From: Hydrogenophaga aromaticivorans
GTDB taxonomy: Bacteria; Pseudomonadota; Gammaproteobacteria; Burkholderiales; Burkholderiaceae_C
Direction: 5' to 3'
DNA: 64,000 bases
Assembly: GCF_013387465.1 (NCBI RefSeq)
Contig: NZ_VYGV01000006.1
Coordinates: 95,638-159,637, forward strand
Below, piece by piece: positions 40,601 through 50,168 of the stretch. The translations under genes and the position numbers were made by a program. Position 1 is the stretch's first letter, and every line of letters starts with the position of its first letter. The notes under the pieces were generated by a model. The model ran no database searches. It saw nothing but the letters and a program-made list of their open reading frames with translations, and had not been told where the DNA came from.

Positions 40601-42501
40601 GGCAAGCCAAGCTGCTGTTTTTTCTGGTGGCGTTGGCAGCAGCCCTGTTCGCCGGTCTGTATCTGAGCGGTCTGGTGCTTTTCTGGCGCCTGGACATGCC
40701 TTGGGCGCGCATGGATTGGCTGGACTATTGGCGCTACTGGTCTGCTTATTCGGATGTGCCCGCCCACGCCGGCGTGATCAAGAGCAGCGGGGTGATCGGG
40801 TTTGCCTTGCCACTGCTGGTGCTGGTGGCGCTGACCGCGCTGATGCTGTTCCGGAAAAAGCCCAACCTGTACGGAGAGGCCCGGTTCGCGACCGCTGGCG
40901 ACCTGCGGGAGCGACGCATGCTCAAGCCCGAAGAGACGGCGCTGGTCGTGGGCAAGAAGGACGGGAAGTTCGTTTACTTCAACGGCCAGCAGTTTGCGTT
41001 GCTGGCCGCGCCCACCCGCTCGGGCAAGGGTGTGGGCATCGTGATCCCCAACCTGCTGAGCTACCAGGGCTCGGTGGTGGTGCTCGACATCAAACAGGAG
41101 AACTTCGACCTCACGAGCGGCTTTCGCGCCCGCTACGGGCAGGATGTCTACCTCTTCAACCCCTTCGCCGAAGACCGGCGCACGCACCGCTGGAACCCGC
41201 TGTCCTATGTGTCGAAGGACGAACATTTCCGCATCAGCGATGTGCAGAGCATCGCGGCCATGCTGTACCCGGTGTCGGAGCTGCACAAAGACCCGTTCTG
41301 GGCCAACCAGGCGCAGAACGCCTTTGTGGCCTTCGCGCTGTACGCCTTCGAGCAGGCCGCGTACCTGGCAGACCAGTTCGACGCACCCTATGACGCACCC
41401 ACCATGGGCGGTCTGTACCGTCTGGCGTCTGGCCGACCGGGGCAGGACATCAAGGCCTACCTGTCGGAGCTGGCGGCCTGGCCACACCTGAGCCCAAGCG
41501 CACGTACCGCATTCGCCACGCTGCTCGGTCAGGCCAACGAGACCTTCGCCAGCATCATGGGCACCTTCAAGGAGCCGCTGAATCCATGGCTCAATCCGGT
41601 GGTGGACGCAGCGACCAGCGGCAACGACTTCGATTTGCGGGATGTGCGCAAAAAGAAGATGAGCATCTACGTGGTGATCCAGCCCAACAAGCTGGCCGAG
41701 AGCCGCCTGATCCTCAACCTGTTCTTCAGCCAGCTGATCAACCAGAACACCCGTGAACTGCCCCAGGCAAACCCCGAGCTCAAGCACCAGTGCCTGCTGC
41801 TCATGGACGAGTTCACCAGTATCGGGCGCGTCGACATCATCGCCAGCGCCGTCAGCTTCATGGCCGGCTACAACCTGCGGCTGATGCCCATCATCCAGAG
41901 CATGGCGCAGCTGGAGACCACCTATGGCAAGGAAAACGCGCGCACCATCATGACCAACCACGCACTGCGCATCATCTTCGCGCCGCGTGAGCAGCAGGAC
42001 GCCAACGAATACAGCGAGATGCTGGGTTACACAGCCATGCGCAAGGACAGTGTGAGCCGCAGCCGTTCGCGCGACAGCAGCTACACGCGCAGCGAGAGCG
42101 ACGAGCGGCGTGCGCTCATGCTGCCGCAGGAGCTAAAGGCCCTGGGCGACGACAAACAGATCCTGCTGGTCGAAGGCATGGCGCACCCGGTGATGGCTGA
42201 GAAGATCCGCTATTTCAAGGAAGCGGCTTTCAAGGAGCGCTTGCTGCCCAAGGTGGAGGTGCCGATGCTGGCCTTGCCGGGCAGCCTGCCAAAGACCTTC
42301 GAAGCCGGGGCGAACGCCCCGGTGCATCGCGCAGCCGTTGAGCAGGATGCCTCGCCCGTGGTTCACCAGAGTGTCGAATCCTCGCTGGCTCAGCAGTACG
42401 AGGCGCACCGCCAGCGCACACCCGAAGCGCCCGGCGAATACACCGGGCTGGCGGGGATCCAGCGCGAGGTGGATGGGGTGATGAGTCTGTTGGATCGGTA
42501 A
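40597..42501 (+). CDS. virD4: VirD4-type coupling protein
   Basis: 634 residues from ATG 40597. Two N-terminal membrane helices (~5-30, ~64-86), then the ATPase domain with Walker A APTRSGKGVGIVI (~138-150) and Walker B CLLLMDEFTSIGR. An all-alpha domain sits between about residues 215 and 330. The coupling protein selects substrates and feeds them to the VirB channel. In Xanthomonas-type systems it binds the C-terminal XVIPCD of effectors. It closes the T4SS cluster. Confidence 0.95.
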   Translation: MRQAKLLFFLVALAAALFAGLYLSGLVLFWRLDMPWARMDWLDYWRYWSAYSDVPAHAGVIKSSGVIGFALPLLVLVALTALMLFRKKPNLYGEARFATAGDLRERRMLKPEETALVVGKKDGKFVYFNGQQFALLAAPTRSGKGVGIVIPNLLSYQGSVVVLDIKQENFDLTSGFRARYGQDVYLFNPFAEDRRTHRWNPLSYVSKDEHFRISDVQSIAAMLYPVSELHKDPFWANQAQNAFVAFALYAFEQAAYLADQFDAPYDAPTMGGLYRLASGRPGQDIKAYLSELAAWPHLSPSARTAFATLLGQANETFASIMGTFKEPLNPWLNPVVDAATSGNDFDLRDVRKKKMSIYVVIQPNKLAESRLILNLFFSQLINQNTRELPQANPELKHQCLLLMDEFTSIGRVDIIASAVSFMAGYNLRLMPIIQSMAQLETTYGKENARTIMTNHALRIIFAPREQQDANEYSEMLGYTAMRKDSVSRSRSRDSSYTRSESDERRALMLPQELKALGDDKQILLVEGMAHPVMAEKIRYFKEAAFKERLLPKVEVPMLALPGSLPKTFEAGANAPVHRAAVEQDASPVVHQSVESSLAQQYEAHRQRTPEAPGEYTGLAGIQREVDGVMSLLDR

Positions 42502-42529
42502 CCCGAATGTACCGGTGGATCCAACCTTT

Positions 42530-42549
42530 GCTGATGGTCGATCATCAGC
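42530..42549. repeat. Inverted repeat after virD4
   Basis: GCTGATG and CATCAGC arms with a 6-base loop, 28 bases after virD4. No T tract, so it is a weak terminator candidate at most. The 602 bases between virD4 and glmM otherwise hold one doubtful membrane protein frame and no mobile-element remnant that I can see. Confidence 0.35.
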
Positions 42550-42613
42550 CGGTCATCAGGGGCGTATCCCGGCGCAGGACGGATCTGGATTCCGGCGCCA
42601 TGACAGAGTTTTT

Positions 42614-42931
42614 GTGGATGCCCCAGTGACTGGGCACCCATCATCGCAATGGTCGTTCGGTTCTTTGATCCGGTTCTTGTTGCTGCACGCACTGATTCTG
42701 GGAGTCATCAATCTAGCCATGGGCTGGGTGTGGTTTCAGGCGGATCATAGAAACGAGTTTTCCGGCCTGTTCCTGGTCATGGCTCTATATGCTGTACCGG
42801 TGCTCATCCTCCTCGCAGTGCCGTTTCATGCATGGATCCATCGCAAGTCGGCGCATGATCGCAAGCACTTGATGGCTCTGGCGGTAACGATGGTTTGCGT
42901 TGGATTTTTCAACCTGATTTATTTTGTCTAG
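42614..42931 (+). CDS. Possible small membrane protein of unknown function
   Basis: About 105 residues from GTG 42614; GTG 42515 and 42626 are also in frame, none with a clear ribosome binding site. Three hydrophobic segments (LIRFLLLHALILGVINLAMGW, LVMALYAVPVLILLAVPFH, LMALAVTMVCVGFFNLIYF) separated by charged loops, typical of a real small membrane protein rather than a shadow frame. No family recognised. It lies between virD4 and glmM at the right boundary of the inserted block. Confidence 0.5.
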   Translation: MDAPVTGHPSSQWSFGSLIRFLLLHALILGVINLAMGWVWFQADHRNEFSGLFLVMALYAVPVLILLAVPFHAWIHRKSAHDRKHLMALAVTMVCVGFFNLIYFV

Positions 42932-43103
42932 TGCTCACAGGCGGGATGAACTCTGGTGCCTGCGAGACCGGTGGCATCCGTTCTGGCGCGAAGCTCTCTT
43001 TGAACCGCTGAACCTTTGAACGAGCGCGTCGTCCCTGAGGGGCGCGAGGCCGCGGCCACACCCCGATAATCCCGGGTGTCTCTGCACAAATCATTCTGAA
43101 TCC

Positions 43104-44438
43104 ATGACCCGCAAATACTTTGGCACCGACGGCATCCGCGGAACCGTTGGCCAGGCCCCGATCACGCCCGACTTCGTTCTCAAACTGGCCCACGCCGTGG
43201 GCCGCGTGCTCAAGCGCGACGAGGCGCACCCCACGGTGCTGATCGGCAAGGACACGCGCATCTCGGGCTACATGCTGGAAAGCGCGCTGGAGTCCGGCTT
43301 CAACTCCGCCGGGGTGGACGTGGTCTTGCTCGGACCGGTGCCGACACCGGCCGTGGCCTACCTGACACGCGCACAGCGCGCCAGCCTGGGCGTGGTGATC
43401 TCGGCAAGCCACAACCCTTTTGGAGATAACGGCATCAAGTTCTTCAGCGCGCAGGGCAACAAGCTCTCGGACGACTGGGAGCACGCCGTCGAGGCCGAGC
43501 TGGACAAGGACCCGGTCTGGGCCGACTCGCGCAACCTGGGCAAGGCGCGTCGCATGGACGACGCGGCGGGTCGCTACATCGAGTTCTGCAAGAGCACCTT
43601 CTCCAACGACCTCACCCTCAAGGGCCTGAAGATCGTGGTCGACGCCGCCCACGGCGCGGCGTACCAGATCGCGCCCGCGGTGTTCCATGAGCTGGGCGCC
43701 GAGGTGGTGCGCATCGGCTGCGCCCCCGACGGGCTGAACATCAACCACGAGGTCGGCGCGACCCATCCGCAGGCCCTGGTCGATGCGGTGCGGGCGAGCG
43801 GGGCCCACTATGGCGTGGCCCTGGACGGTGACGCGGACCGGCTGCAACTGGTGGACGCCAGCGGGCGCCTGTACAACGGCGACGAGCTGCTGTACCTGAT
43901 CGCGGCCGACCGCATCGCGCGCGACGTGGACGTGCCCGGGGTCGTGGGCACGCTGATGACCAACATGGCGGTCGAGGTGGCGTTCCGGAAACGCGGGGTC
44001 AAGTTCGTGCGCGCCCGGGTGGGCGACCGCTACGTGCTCGAAGAGCTGGAGCGCCACGGCTGGATCCTCGGTGGTGAAGGCTCGGGGCACTTGCTGGTGC
44101 TGGACAAACACACCACCGGCGACGGCCTGGTGTCGGCGCTGCAGGTGTTGCAGGCGTGCGCCGGCAGCGGCAAGACCATGGCGCAGCTGCTGGCCGATGT
44201 GACGCTGTTTCCGCAGACCCTGATCAATGTGCGCCTGCAGCCCGGGCAGGACTGGAAAACCAACACCCTGCTGGCCGATGAGACGAAAGCGGTCGAGGCC
44301 GAGCTGGGGGACACGGGGCGCGTGCTGATCCGCGCCAGTGGCACCGAGCCGCTGCTTCGCGTGATGGTCGAGGCGCGCGATCCTCAGCAGGCCCAGGCTT
44401 GCGCCGAGCGGCTGGTGAACGCGGTGAGGGCCGGATGA
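43104..44438 (+). CDS. glmM: Phosphoglucosamine mutase
   Basis: 444 residues. N-terminal [13 protein letters not shown], the phosphoserine loop [16 protein letters not shown], the metal loop DGDADR and the C-terminal phosphate loop [15 protein letters not shown]. Converts glucosamine-6-phosphate to glucosamine-1-phosphate for peptidoglycan and LPS precursors. Usually directly after folP. It overlaps the next gene by ATGA. Confidence 0.97.
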   Translation: MTRKYFGTDGIRGTVGQAPITPDFVLKLAHAVGRVLKRDEAHPTVLIGKDTRISGYMLESALESGFNSAGVDVVLLGPVPTPAVAYLTRAQRASLGVVISASHNPFGDNGIKFFSAQGNKLSDDWEHAVEAELDKDPVWADSRNLGKARRMDDAAGRYIEFCKSTFSNDLTLKGLKIVVDAAHGAAYQIAPAVFHELGAEVVRIGCAPDGLNINHEVGATHPQALVDAVRASGAHYGVALDGDADRLQLVDASGRLYNGDELLYLIAADRIARDVDVPGVVGTLMTNMAVEVAFRKRGVKFVRARVGDRYVLEELERHGWILGGEGSGHLLVLDKHTTGDGLVSALQVLQACAGSGKTMAQLLADVTLFPQTLINVRLQPGQDWKTNTLLADETKAVEAELGDTGRVLIRASGTEPLLRVMVEARDPQQAQACAERLVNAVRAG

Positions 44439-44935
44439 TGGCGGCCGCGGTTTCTGTCCGCCGCGCGGATTACGCCAACCCGCACGATGCGGCATCGCTG
44501 GTGATGCTGCTCGACGCTTACGCCAGCGATCCGGCGGGTGGCGGTGATGGCCTGAGCGACTTTGCCAAGTCCCACCTGGTGCGCGAACTCGCGGCACGAC
44601 CACAGGCCTACAGCGTGCTGGCATTTGACGGTGATGCGCCGGTGGGCCTGGTCAACTGCATCGAGGGTTTTTCGACCTTTGCGTGCAAGCCGTTGGTGAA
44701 CGTGCACGACGTGGCCGTGTTGTCCAGCCACCGAGGGCGTGGCATCGCCGAGCAGATGCTGGCGCTGGCCGAGATCATTGCCCGCGAACGCGGGGCGGTG
44801 AAGATGACGTTGGAGGTGCTGTCGGGCAATGCGCCCGCGGTCAAGCTCTACCAGCGCATCGGCTACGCCGGCTACCAGCTGGACCCGGCGATGGGCACGG
44901 CGCAGTTCATGCAGAAGTGGCTGGAAGCCGCCTGA
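44435..44935 (+). CDS. GNAT family N-acetyltransferase
   Basis: 166 residues from ATG 44435, overlapping glmM. GNAT fold with the acetyl-CoA loop [15 protein letters not shown] (RGRGI pyrophosphate loop) and the motif B region [20 protein letters not shown]. Acceptor substrate unknown. Translational coupling to glmM suggests cotranscription but not necessarily a shared pathway. Confidence 0.88.
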   Translation: MMAAAVSVRRADYANPHDAASLVMLLDAYASDPAGGGDGLSDFAKSHLVRELAARPQAYSVLAFDGDAPVGLVNCIEGFSTFACKPLVNVHDVAVLSSHRGRGIAEQMLALAEIIARERGAVKMTLEVLSGNAPAVKLYQRIGYAGYQLDPAMGTAQFMQKWLEAA

Positions 44936-45014
44936 ATACAAGACAAGGCCGTGCACGAAGAGGGCCGCAGAGCCCTGTGCCTGGCCTGGATGGTTTTTAA
45001 GGGAGTGAGTGGAT

Positions 45015-45572
45015 ATGAAAAGACGGTCGTTTTGTGGCTTGCTGTGTGTGCTGCCCGGCGCGGCGTTGTGGGCGCAGCCCGCGTCGTTCCGTTTTGACGG
45101 TGAAAACTACATCCAGCAGTTTGTCGGTGCGCCCCCCAGCGGCGACCGGGTGGTGGAATTCGTGCGCCCGACGGAGAACCTGAACAACTGGACCCGGCTG
45201 GTCGGCTTGCGGTTTCAGCAGATGCCGTTTCTGGACAACGACCCCGTGGCCGCGGCCCTGCAACTGGAGCGGGTGGTCATGAAGGCCAACCCGCAGGCTC
45301 GCACGAGCGTGATGAGCAATGAAACGAAGACCGATGCCACCATCGACTTCCTGACCTGGTCCGCCGATCAGGCGGGCATGGAGTTCAATGTCTTTCGCTA
45401 TGTGAAGAGCCCGGACGGTCGCGGTCTGGTGTCGTTGCAGGTGGCGCATCGCTTCCAGGCCAGCGAACCTCAGGTGGCCGAGAAGCTGCGCGCCACCCGC
45501 ATGTCCTGGGTCCGGCAGGTGGTGGAACACGACATGGGCGCTGTGACACAGGCGGTGATGGCACGGCGCTGA
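45015..45572 (+). CDS. Exported protein of unknown function
   Basis: 185 residues from ATG 45015 with AAGGGAG upstream. Signal peptide (MKRRSFCGLLCVLPGAALWAQP). The mature part (FRFDGENYIQQFVGAPPSGDRVVEFVRPTENLNNWTRLV) is one alpha/beta domain with no cysteine or catalytic motif that I recognise. Probably periplasmic. Confidence 0.75.
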   Translation: MKRRSFCGLLCVLPGAALWAQPASFRFDGENYIQQFVGAPPSGDRVVEFVRPTENLNNWTRLVGLRFQQMPFLDNDPVAAALQLERVVMKANPQARTSVMSNETKTDATIDFLTWSADQAGMEFNVFRYVKSPDGRGLVSLQVAHRFQASEPQVAEKLRATRMSWVRQVVEHDMGAVTQAVMARR

Positions 45573-45630
45573 GGCTGGTGCCGGGTGGGTGCTTCAGCCC
45601 CGTTCGGGATGCGGGCGATGCGGCGGGGTT

Positions 45631-46833
45631 TCAGTACAGCAGGTACGGCCGACGCGCTTGCGCCCAGGCCGCTTCGTCGGCCGCCGCAAGGGCATCCAGC
45701 TCATCCGCCGAGGCCTCTGGGTCGTCCACCCACTCGCGCAGTGCCGGCCCGCCATTGATCAGGTCGATCGCTAGGCGATCGTGTTCGTACTCGTAGGCGA
45801 AGTCGCGCCACAGCGGGTAGTTGGGTGCCTGCAGCCGCAGCGCCTTGAACGCCAGGGCCTGCAGGCGCCAGGGCTGGAACGCGGTGTGGTCGTAGTGCGT
45901 CGGGTCTTCCACGTGGATCTGCACGCCGGCACAGAGCTGGCCGGCGTGTTTGTGGAAGGTGGGCTCAAAGAAACACTCGCGCAACACACAGCCTTTGAGC
46001 CACTGCGGTGCGGTGCGGTGCATGTCGGCGATCAGGCGCCGCGCGTCGATGCCAGGTGCACCGAACAGCTCCAGCGGGCGCGTGGTGCCGCGGCCTTCGC
46101 TGAGCGTCGTGCCTTCGAGCATCACGGTGCCAGCGTAGGCGCGGGCCATCCAGAGGTTGGCGGCGTTGGGGCTGGGGTTGACCCAAGTGCGCTCGGTGGG
46201 CCAGCCGAAACCGGGCGCAGCGTCGGGCGCCCAGCCTTCCATGGTGATCACGCGGTATTCGACCGTCAGCCCCAGCGTGGTGATGAACCAGTGGCCAAGC
46301 TCGCCCATGGTCATTCCGTGGCGCATAGGCATGGGGCCTGCGCCGACGAAGCTCTCCCAGCCTTCGCGCAGCGTCAGGCCCTCGACCGGGCGGCCGGCGG
46401 GGTTGGGGCGGTCGAGCACCCAGACCTCCTTGCCATGTTGCGCGGCGGCTTCGAGCACGTAGCGCAGCGTGGTGATGAAGGTGTAGATGCGGCAGCCCAG
46501 GTCCTGCAGGTCGACCAGCAGCACGTCGAACGCGTCCATCATGGCGTCGGTGGGGCGGCGCACCTCGCCGTACAGGCTGAACACAGGAATGCCGAGGCGC
46601 GGGTCGAGGTAGTCGGGCGACTCGACCATGTTGTCCTGCTTGTCGCCGCGCAGGCCGTGCTGCGGGCCGAAGGCGGCCGTGAGTTTCACGTCGGGCAGGG
46701 CGGCGAGCGCATCGAGCGAATGGGTGAGGTCGCGGATGACCGAAGCCGGGTGGGCCAGCAGGGCGATCCGCCGGCCGGCGAGCGGGGCGCGCAGGGCGGG
46801 GTCTTCCAGAAAACGTTCGATGCCGAATTTCAT
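45631..46833 (-). CDS. NamZ/DUF1343-family exo-beta-N-acetylmuramidase
   Basis: 400 residues. DUF1343 signature segments: HPASVIRDLTHSLDAL, AFGPQHGLRGDKQDNMVES, LLVDLQDLGCRIYTF, LDRPNPAGRPVEG and MRHGMTMGELG. Members such as Bacillus NamZ release MurNAc from the non-reducing end of peptidoglycan fragments. No signal peptide here, so it probably acts in the cytoplasm on recycled muropeptides. Eight bases after the DOMON-like gene, so the two are likely an operon. Confidence 0.85.
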   Translation of the reverse strand: MKFGIERFLEDPALRAPLAGRRIALLAHPASVIRDLTHSLDALAALPDVKLTAAFGPQHGLRGDKQDNMVESPDYLDPRLGIPVFSLYGEVRRPTDAMMDAFDVLLVDLQDLGCRIYTFITTLRYVLEAAAQHGKEVWVLDRPNPAGRPVEGLTLREGWESFVGAGPMPMRHGMTMGELGHWFITTLGLTVEYRVITMEGWAPDAAPGFGWPTERTWVNPSPNAANLWMARAYAGTVMLEGTTLSEGRGTTRPLELFGAPGIDARRLIADMHRTAPQWLKGCVLRECFFEPTFHKHAGQLCAGVQIHVEDPTHYDHTAFQPWRLQALAFKALRLQAPNYPLWRDFAYEYEHDRLAIDLINGGPALREWVDDPEASADELDALAAADEAAWAQARRPYLLY

Positions 46834-46841
46834 GCGGGGTG

Positions 46842-47474
46842 TCAGGCGGGGTTGAAGGGTGCTGTGGGAAACGGCGGCAGGTCGAGCACATGCGCGAAAC
46901 CGGCGCGGTGGTGAAAGTCGGGGCGTGCGGCGGGGTGGTGCAGGGCCCAGTAGCTGAGCTGGCCATCGCGGGTTTCCAGGACGGCACTCAGTCCCAGGAT
47001 CAGGGGCGCGCTGGCCGTGGCTTCTGGCAATGCCTCACGCGGCAGCCAGACTTGCAGATTGAGGGACTGCGCCTGTTCCGCGAACTCCAGCTCAGGCTCG
47101 AAGGGCGGCGCTGCTGCCTCGGCGGGCAGATCGCGCACCCGTTCGGCGCTGAAGCGGTAAGCCGCCCACCGACCCGATGGCGAAAAATTGAACTCCTGGT
47201 AGGCCGGCTCGCCAGCGCGGGCGACGAAGGCCTCCAGGCAGGTGTGCTGCCACAGGCCATCGGCCGGTCCGGGAACACGGGGCGGCGGGACGAGCAGTCC
47301 CGCCGTGTCACCCGTGATGCGGTAGTGCAGCAGCCAGCCGGCGCCAGTCTCGGTACCCGCCGCCGCCAGTGACACGCTCAGCTGCAGGTCGAGCGGGCAG
47401 GGGGTGGCGGGGTGGCAGGTCAGCGCCAGAGGCCTCGCGGGCAATGGCTGGATCGGGGTGGGGGCGGAAGTCAC
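46842..47474 (-). CDS. DOMON-like domain protein
   Basis: 210 residues. Beta-sandwich pattern with the segment GLWQHTCLEAFVARAGEPAYQEFNFSPSGRWAAYRF, typical of the bacterial DOMON-like family, often haem- or carbohydrate-binding. No signal peptide. Function unknown; precedes the NamZ-like gene in an apparent operon. Confidence 0.75.
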   Translation of the reverse strand: MTSAPTPIQPLPARPLALTCHPATPCPLDLQLSVSLAAAGTETGAGWLLHYRITGDTAGLLVPPPRVPGPADGLWQHTCLEAFVARAGEPAYQEFNFSPSGRWAAYRFSAERVRDLPAEAAAPPFEPELEFAEQAQSLNLQVWLPREALPEATASAPLILGLSAVLETRDGQLSYWALHHPAARPDFHHRAGFAHVLDLPPFPTAPFNPA

Positions 47475-47528
47475 AGCCCCGTATTCTGGCAGGCCGGAGC
47501 CGCTCCGGCCGTGGTCAGCGCGTCGCGC

Positions 47529-47942
47529 TCACGGCTGGTAGCAACGGCCCGACGGGTCGTTGTCGATGCGGATCAGCTGGTTGTTGCCACCGCCCCAGAC
47601 GGTGCCGCCGGTGAAGGTCAGGCAGCCGTCGCCTTTGTAGTGGGTGATGATGCGGCGGGCATCGCTGCCGAAGTAAAACGGGATCCAGCGCTTGCCGGTG
47701 TCGTGGGAGTACATCGCATCGGCCTCGCCGATGCGCTTTCGGACCGACTGGGCCTCCATGCCGATCCGGAGCTGGGCAAACCGGCTGCCGGGTGCGGCGG
47801 TGCCCGTGACCTCGCCTTCAGACTGGCCGTCGATGGACTTCACCTCGCGCACTGGCGGCTCGGTGGGTTCGAGGGAAATGCTGGAGCACCCCCAGATCGA
47901 TGAGAGCAAACTGACGACCAACAGGGTGCGCGGTGTGTGCAT
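47529..47942 (-). CDS. Small lipoprotein, BamE-like
   Basis: 137 residues. Lipoprotein signal with SSIWGCSS. The mature part has FAQLRIGMEAQSVRKRIGEADAMY, a BamE/SmpA-like motif, and two cysteines (GDGCLTF, GRCYQP). Outer-membrane or periplasmic; role unknown. It lies 121 bases after the ars operon and may be read from it. Confidence 0.7.
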   Translation of the reverse strand: MHTPRTLLVVSLLSSIWGCSSISLEPTEPPVREVKSIDGQSEGEVTGTAAPGSRFAQLRIGMEAQSVRKRIGEADAMYSHDTGKRWIPFYFGSDARRIITHYKGDGCLTFTGGTVWGGGNNQLIRIDNDPSGRCYQP

Positions 47943-48063
47943 GGGGATGCTCCTGGATCGACCGAAGAAGGCGGTTCTTCACCGAAGGGAACCGCCAAGG
48001 CAGGCTGCCACCGCAGCTCGTTCAAATTGTAGTGAGGACGCTGGTGCAGCGCGGTGCCGCTGC

Positions 48064-49092
48064 TCAGAGCGTCTGGGGCACGAACCAGTGCCGCGTTCGG
48101 TTGATCAGCGCCACCAGCGACAGCATCACCGGCACTTCCACCAGCACGCCGACCACCGTGGCCAGCGCAGCGCCCGAGTGCAGGCCGAACAGTGAGATCG
48201 CCACCGCCACGGCGAGTTCGAAGAAATTCGAGGTGCCGATCAGGCAGGCTGGCGCGGCGATGTTGTGGGGCAGCTTGAGCCAGCGCGCGCCCACGTAACC
48301 GATGGCAAAGATGCCGTAGGTCTGTATCAGCAGGGGGATGGCGATCAACCCGATCACCAGCGGCTGGGCCACGATGGTCTCGGCCTGGAAGCCGAACAGC
48401 AGCACCACGGTGGCAATCAGGCCCACCACCGACCAGGGCTTGAGCAACTTCACGAACGCGCTCACCGCTGTCTCGCCACCGTTCGAGCGCAGCCATTGGC
48501 GCGTGAGCACACCCGCCACCAGCGGCAGCACGACATAGAGCACGGTGGACAGCAGCAGTGTCTGCCAGGGCACGGCCAGATCGGTCACGCCGAGCAGGAA
48601 GGCGGCGATGGGCGCGAAAGCGAACACCATGATGAGATCGTTCACCGACACCTGCACCAGCGTGTAGTTGGGGTCGCCCTTGGTGAGCTGGCTCCAGACG
48701 AACACCATGGCGGTGCAGGGCGCCACACCCAGCAGGATCATGCCGGCGATGTATTCGTTGGCGGACTGCGGGTCCACGAAGGGCGCGAACAGGTATTTGA
48801 AGAACAGCACGCCCAGCGCCGCCATGGTGAACGGCTTGATGAGCCAGTTGATCACCACGGTGAGCAACAGGCCCTGCGGCTTCTTGCCGACGTCGCGCAC
48901 CGCCGCGAAGTCGATCTGGATCATCATCGGGTAGATCATGATCCAGATCAGCACGGCGACGATCAGGTTGACGTGCGCCACTTCAATCGCCGCGATGGCG
49001 GCGAAGCTGGCGGGCGTGAGCAGGCCCAGGCCGACACCCGCGAGGATGCCCAGGCCGACCCAGACGGTGAGGTAGCGTTCGAAGAGTCCCAT
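48064..49092 (-). CDS. acr3: ACR3-family arsenite efflux transporter
   Basis: 342 residues, about ten membrane helices. ACR3 features: [43 protein letters not shown] (essential thiolate Cys) and the C-terminal [17 protein letters not shown]. Exports As(OH)3 using the proton gradient. Last gene of the ars operon; 17 bases after arsC. Confidence 0.95.
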   Translation of the reverse strand: MGLFERYLTVWVGLGILAGVGLGLLTPASFAAIAAIEVAHVNLIVAVLIWIMIYPMMIQIDFAAVRDVGKKPQGLLLTVVINWLIKPFTMAALGVLFFKYLFAPFVDPQSANEYIAGMILLGVAPCTAMVFVWSQLTKGDPNYTLVQVSVNDLIMVFAFAPIAAFLLGVTDLAVPWQTLLLSTVLYVVLPLVAGVLTRQWLRSNGGETAVSAFVKLLKPWSVVGLIATVVLLFGFQAETIVAQPLVIGLIAIPLLIQTYGIFAIGYVGARWLKLPHNIAAPACLIGTSNFFELAVAVAISLFGLHSGAALATVVGVLVEVPVMLSLVALINRTRHWFVPQTL

Positions 49093-49109
49093 GCGGCGAT
49101 TGTGATGGG

Positions 49110-49613
49110 TCAGCCCTGGGCCAGGCGCCGGGCTTCGGCTTCCAGCATCAGGCGGTCGAGCTGGGCCAGGGGCAGGTTCATCAGCAGCTCCAGACGCTGG
49201 TGCAGCGCGTGCAAGACCTGCTTGAAGGCATACAGCTGTTCGTCGTGGCTGCCGGTCAGAAGCGTCGGGTCTTCATAGCTCCAGTGCGCGGTGGCGGGGT
49301 GGCCTGGCCAGACCGGGCAGACTTCCGCTGCCGCGTCGTCACACAGCGTGATGATCAGGTCCATGTGTGGCGCTTCGGGCAGCGCGAACCGATCCCAGCT
49401 TTTGCTGCGCAGACCATCGGTTCGGATGCCGGCGGCTTGCAACACTTCCAGTGTCAGCGGGTGCGCAGTCCCGTCCTGGCTGGGTTGGCAACCGGCCGAG
49501 TGGGCGCGAAACGTGGGCCCATCCATGTGGTTGAGCACGGCTTCGGCCATCAGGCTGCGGGCGGTGTTGTGGTTGCAGAGAAAGAGGATGTGAACGGGGT
49601 GCTGGAGGCTCAT
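49110..49613 (-). CDS. arsC: Arsenate reductase, LMW-phosphatase type (second copy)
   Basis: 167 residues from ATG at 49613. The catalytic P-loop is CNHNTARS, a departure from the usual CTGNSARS but keeping the essential Cys and Arg. The redox Cys region is [17 protein letters not shown]. It is 37-40% similar by eye to the next upstream arsC, so the pair looks like an old duplication. Reduces arsenate to arsenite for Acr3. Confidence 0.88.
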   Translation of the reverse strand: MSLQHPVHILFLCNHNTARSLMAEAVLNHMDGPTFRAHSAGCQPSQDGTAHPLTLEVLQAAGIRTDGLRSKSWDRFALPEAPHMDLIITLCDDAAAEVCPVWPGHPATAHWSYEDPTLLTGSHDEQLYAFKQVLHALHQRLELLMNLPLAQLDRLMLEAEARRLAQG

Positions 49614-49617
49614 GGGC

Positions 49618-50139
49618 TCAGGCGCTGGCGGGTTCGGTGGCCGTGACCAGGCCAATGTCGGTCACTTCTTTCTGCAGCGTCAGACGGCTGAGCTTTTCGA
49701 TCGGCAGGCACATCAGGAGCGAGATGCGGCGCGAGAGCACGCTGAACGCATCGTTGAAGGCGCGCTGGCGCTGCTCTTCGGTACCAGTGGCGGCGGCCGG
49801 ATCGGCCACGCCCCAGTGGGCCGAGATCGGTTGTCCGGGCCAGACCGGGCAGACTTCGGCCGCCGCCTTGTCGCAGACGGTGAACACGAAGTCCATCACC
49901 GGCGCGTCCGGCGTGGCGAATTCGTCCCAGTTCTTGCTGCGCAGGCTGTCGGTCCTGTAGTGGTTGCGCTGCAGCAGATCGATAGCCATCGGGTGCACGC
50001 TGCCTACCGCGTGGCTGCCCGCGCTGTGGCCGCGGAACCGGCCAGCCGACTGCGCGTTGAGGATGGCTTCGGCCATGATGCTGCGCGCCGAATTGCCGGT
50101 GCACAGGAACAGCACGTTGTAAACCTTGGGGGTGTTCAT
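49618..50139 (-). CDS. arsC: Arsenate reductase, LMW-phosphatase type (first copy)
   Basis: 173 residues from ATG at 50139. P-loop FLCTGNSARSIMAEAIL and the redox cysteine segment [19 protein letters not shown] match ArsC/Wzb-type arsenate reductases. Reduces As(V) to As(III) with thiol reductants. Four bases upstream of the second arsC, in the ars operon. Confidence 0.93.
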   Translation of the reverse strand: MNTPKVYNVLFLCTGNSARSIMAEAILNAQSAGRFRGHSAGSHAVGSVHPMAIDLLQRNHYRTDSLRSKNWDEFATPDAPVMDFVFTVCDKAAAEVCPVWPGQPISAHWGVADPAAATGTEEQRQRAFNDAFSVLSRRISLLMCLPIEKLSRLTLQKEVTDIGLVTATEPASA

Positions 50140-50168
50140 GGAATCGTCCTTTGGAAGGAATGCAGGAA

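Noticed and set aside
24134-42501. Conjugative plasmid or ICE transfer region
   Set aside because: No relaxase, primase, ParA, integrase or excisionase-like gene is visible, and effector/immunity-like genes are present instead.
23942-43103. Flanking attachment-site repeats for the T4SS block
   Set aside because: I compared the 192-base left gap with the 602-base right gap by eye and saw no convincing direct repeat; the insertion is inferred from gene order only.
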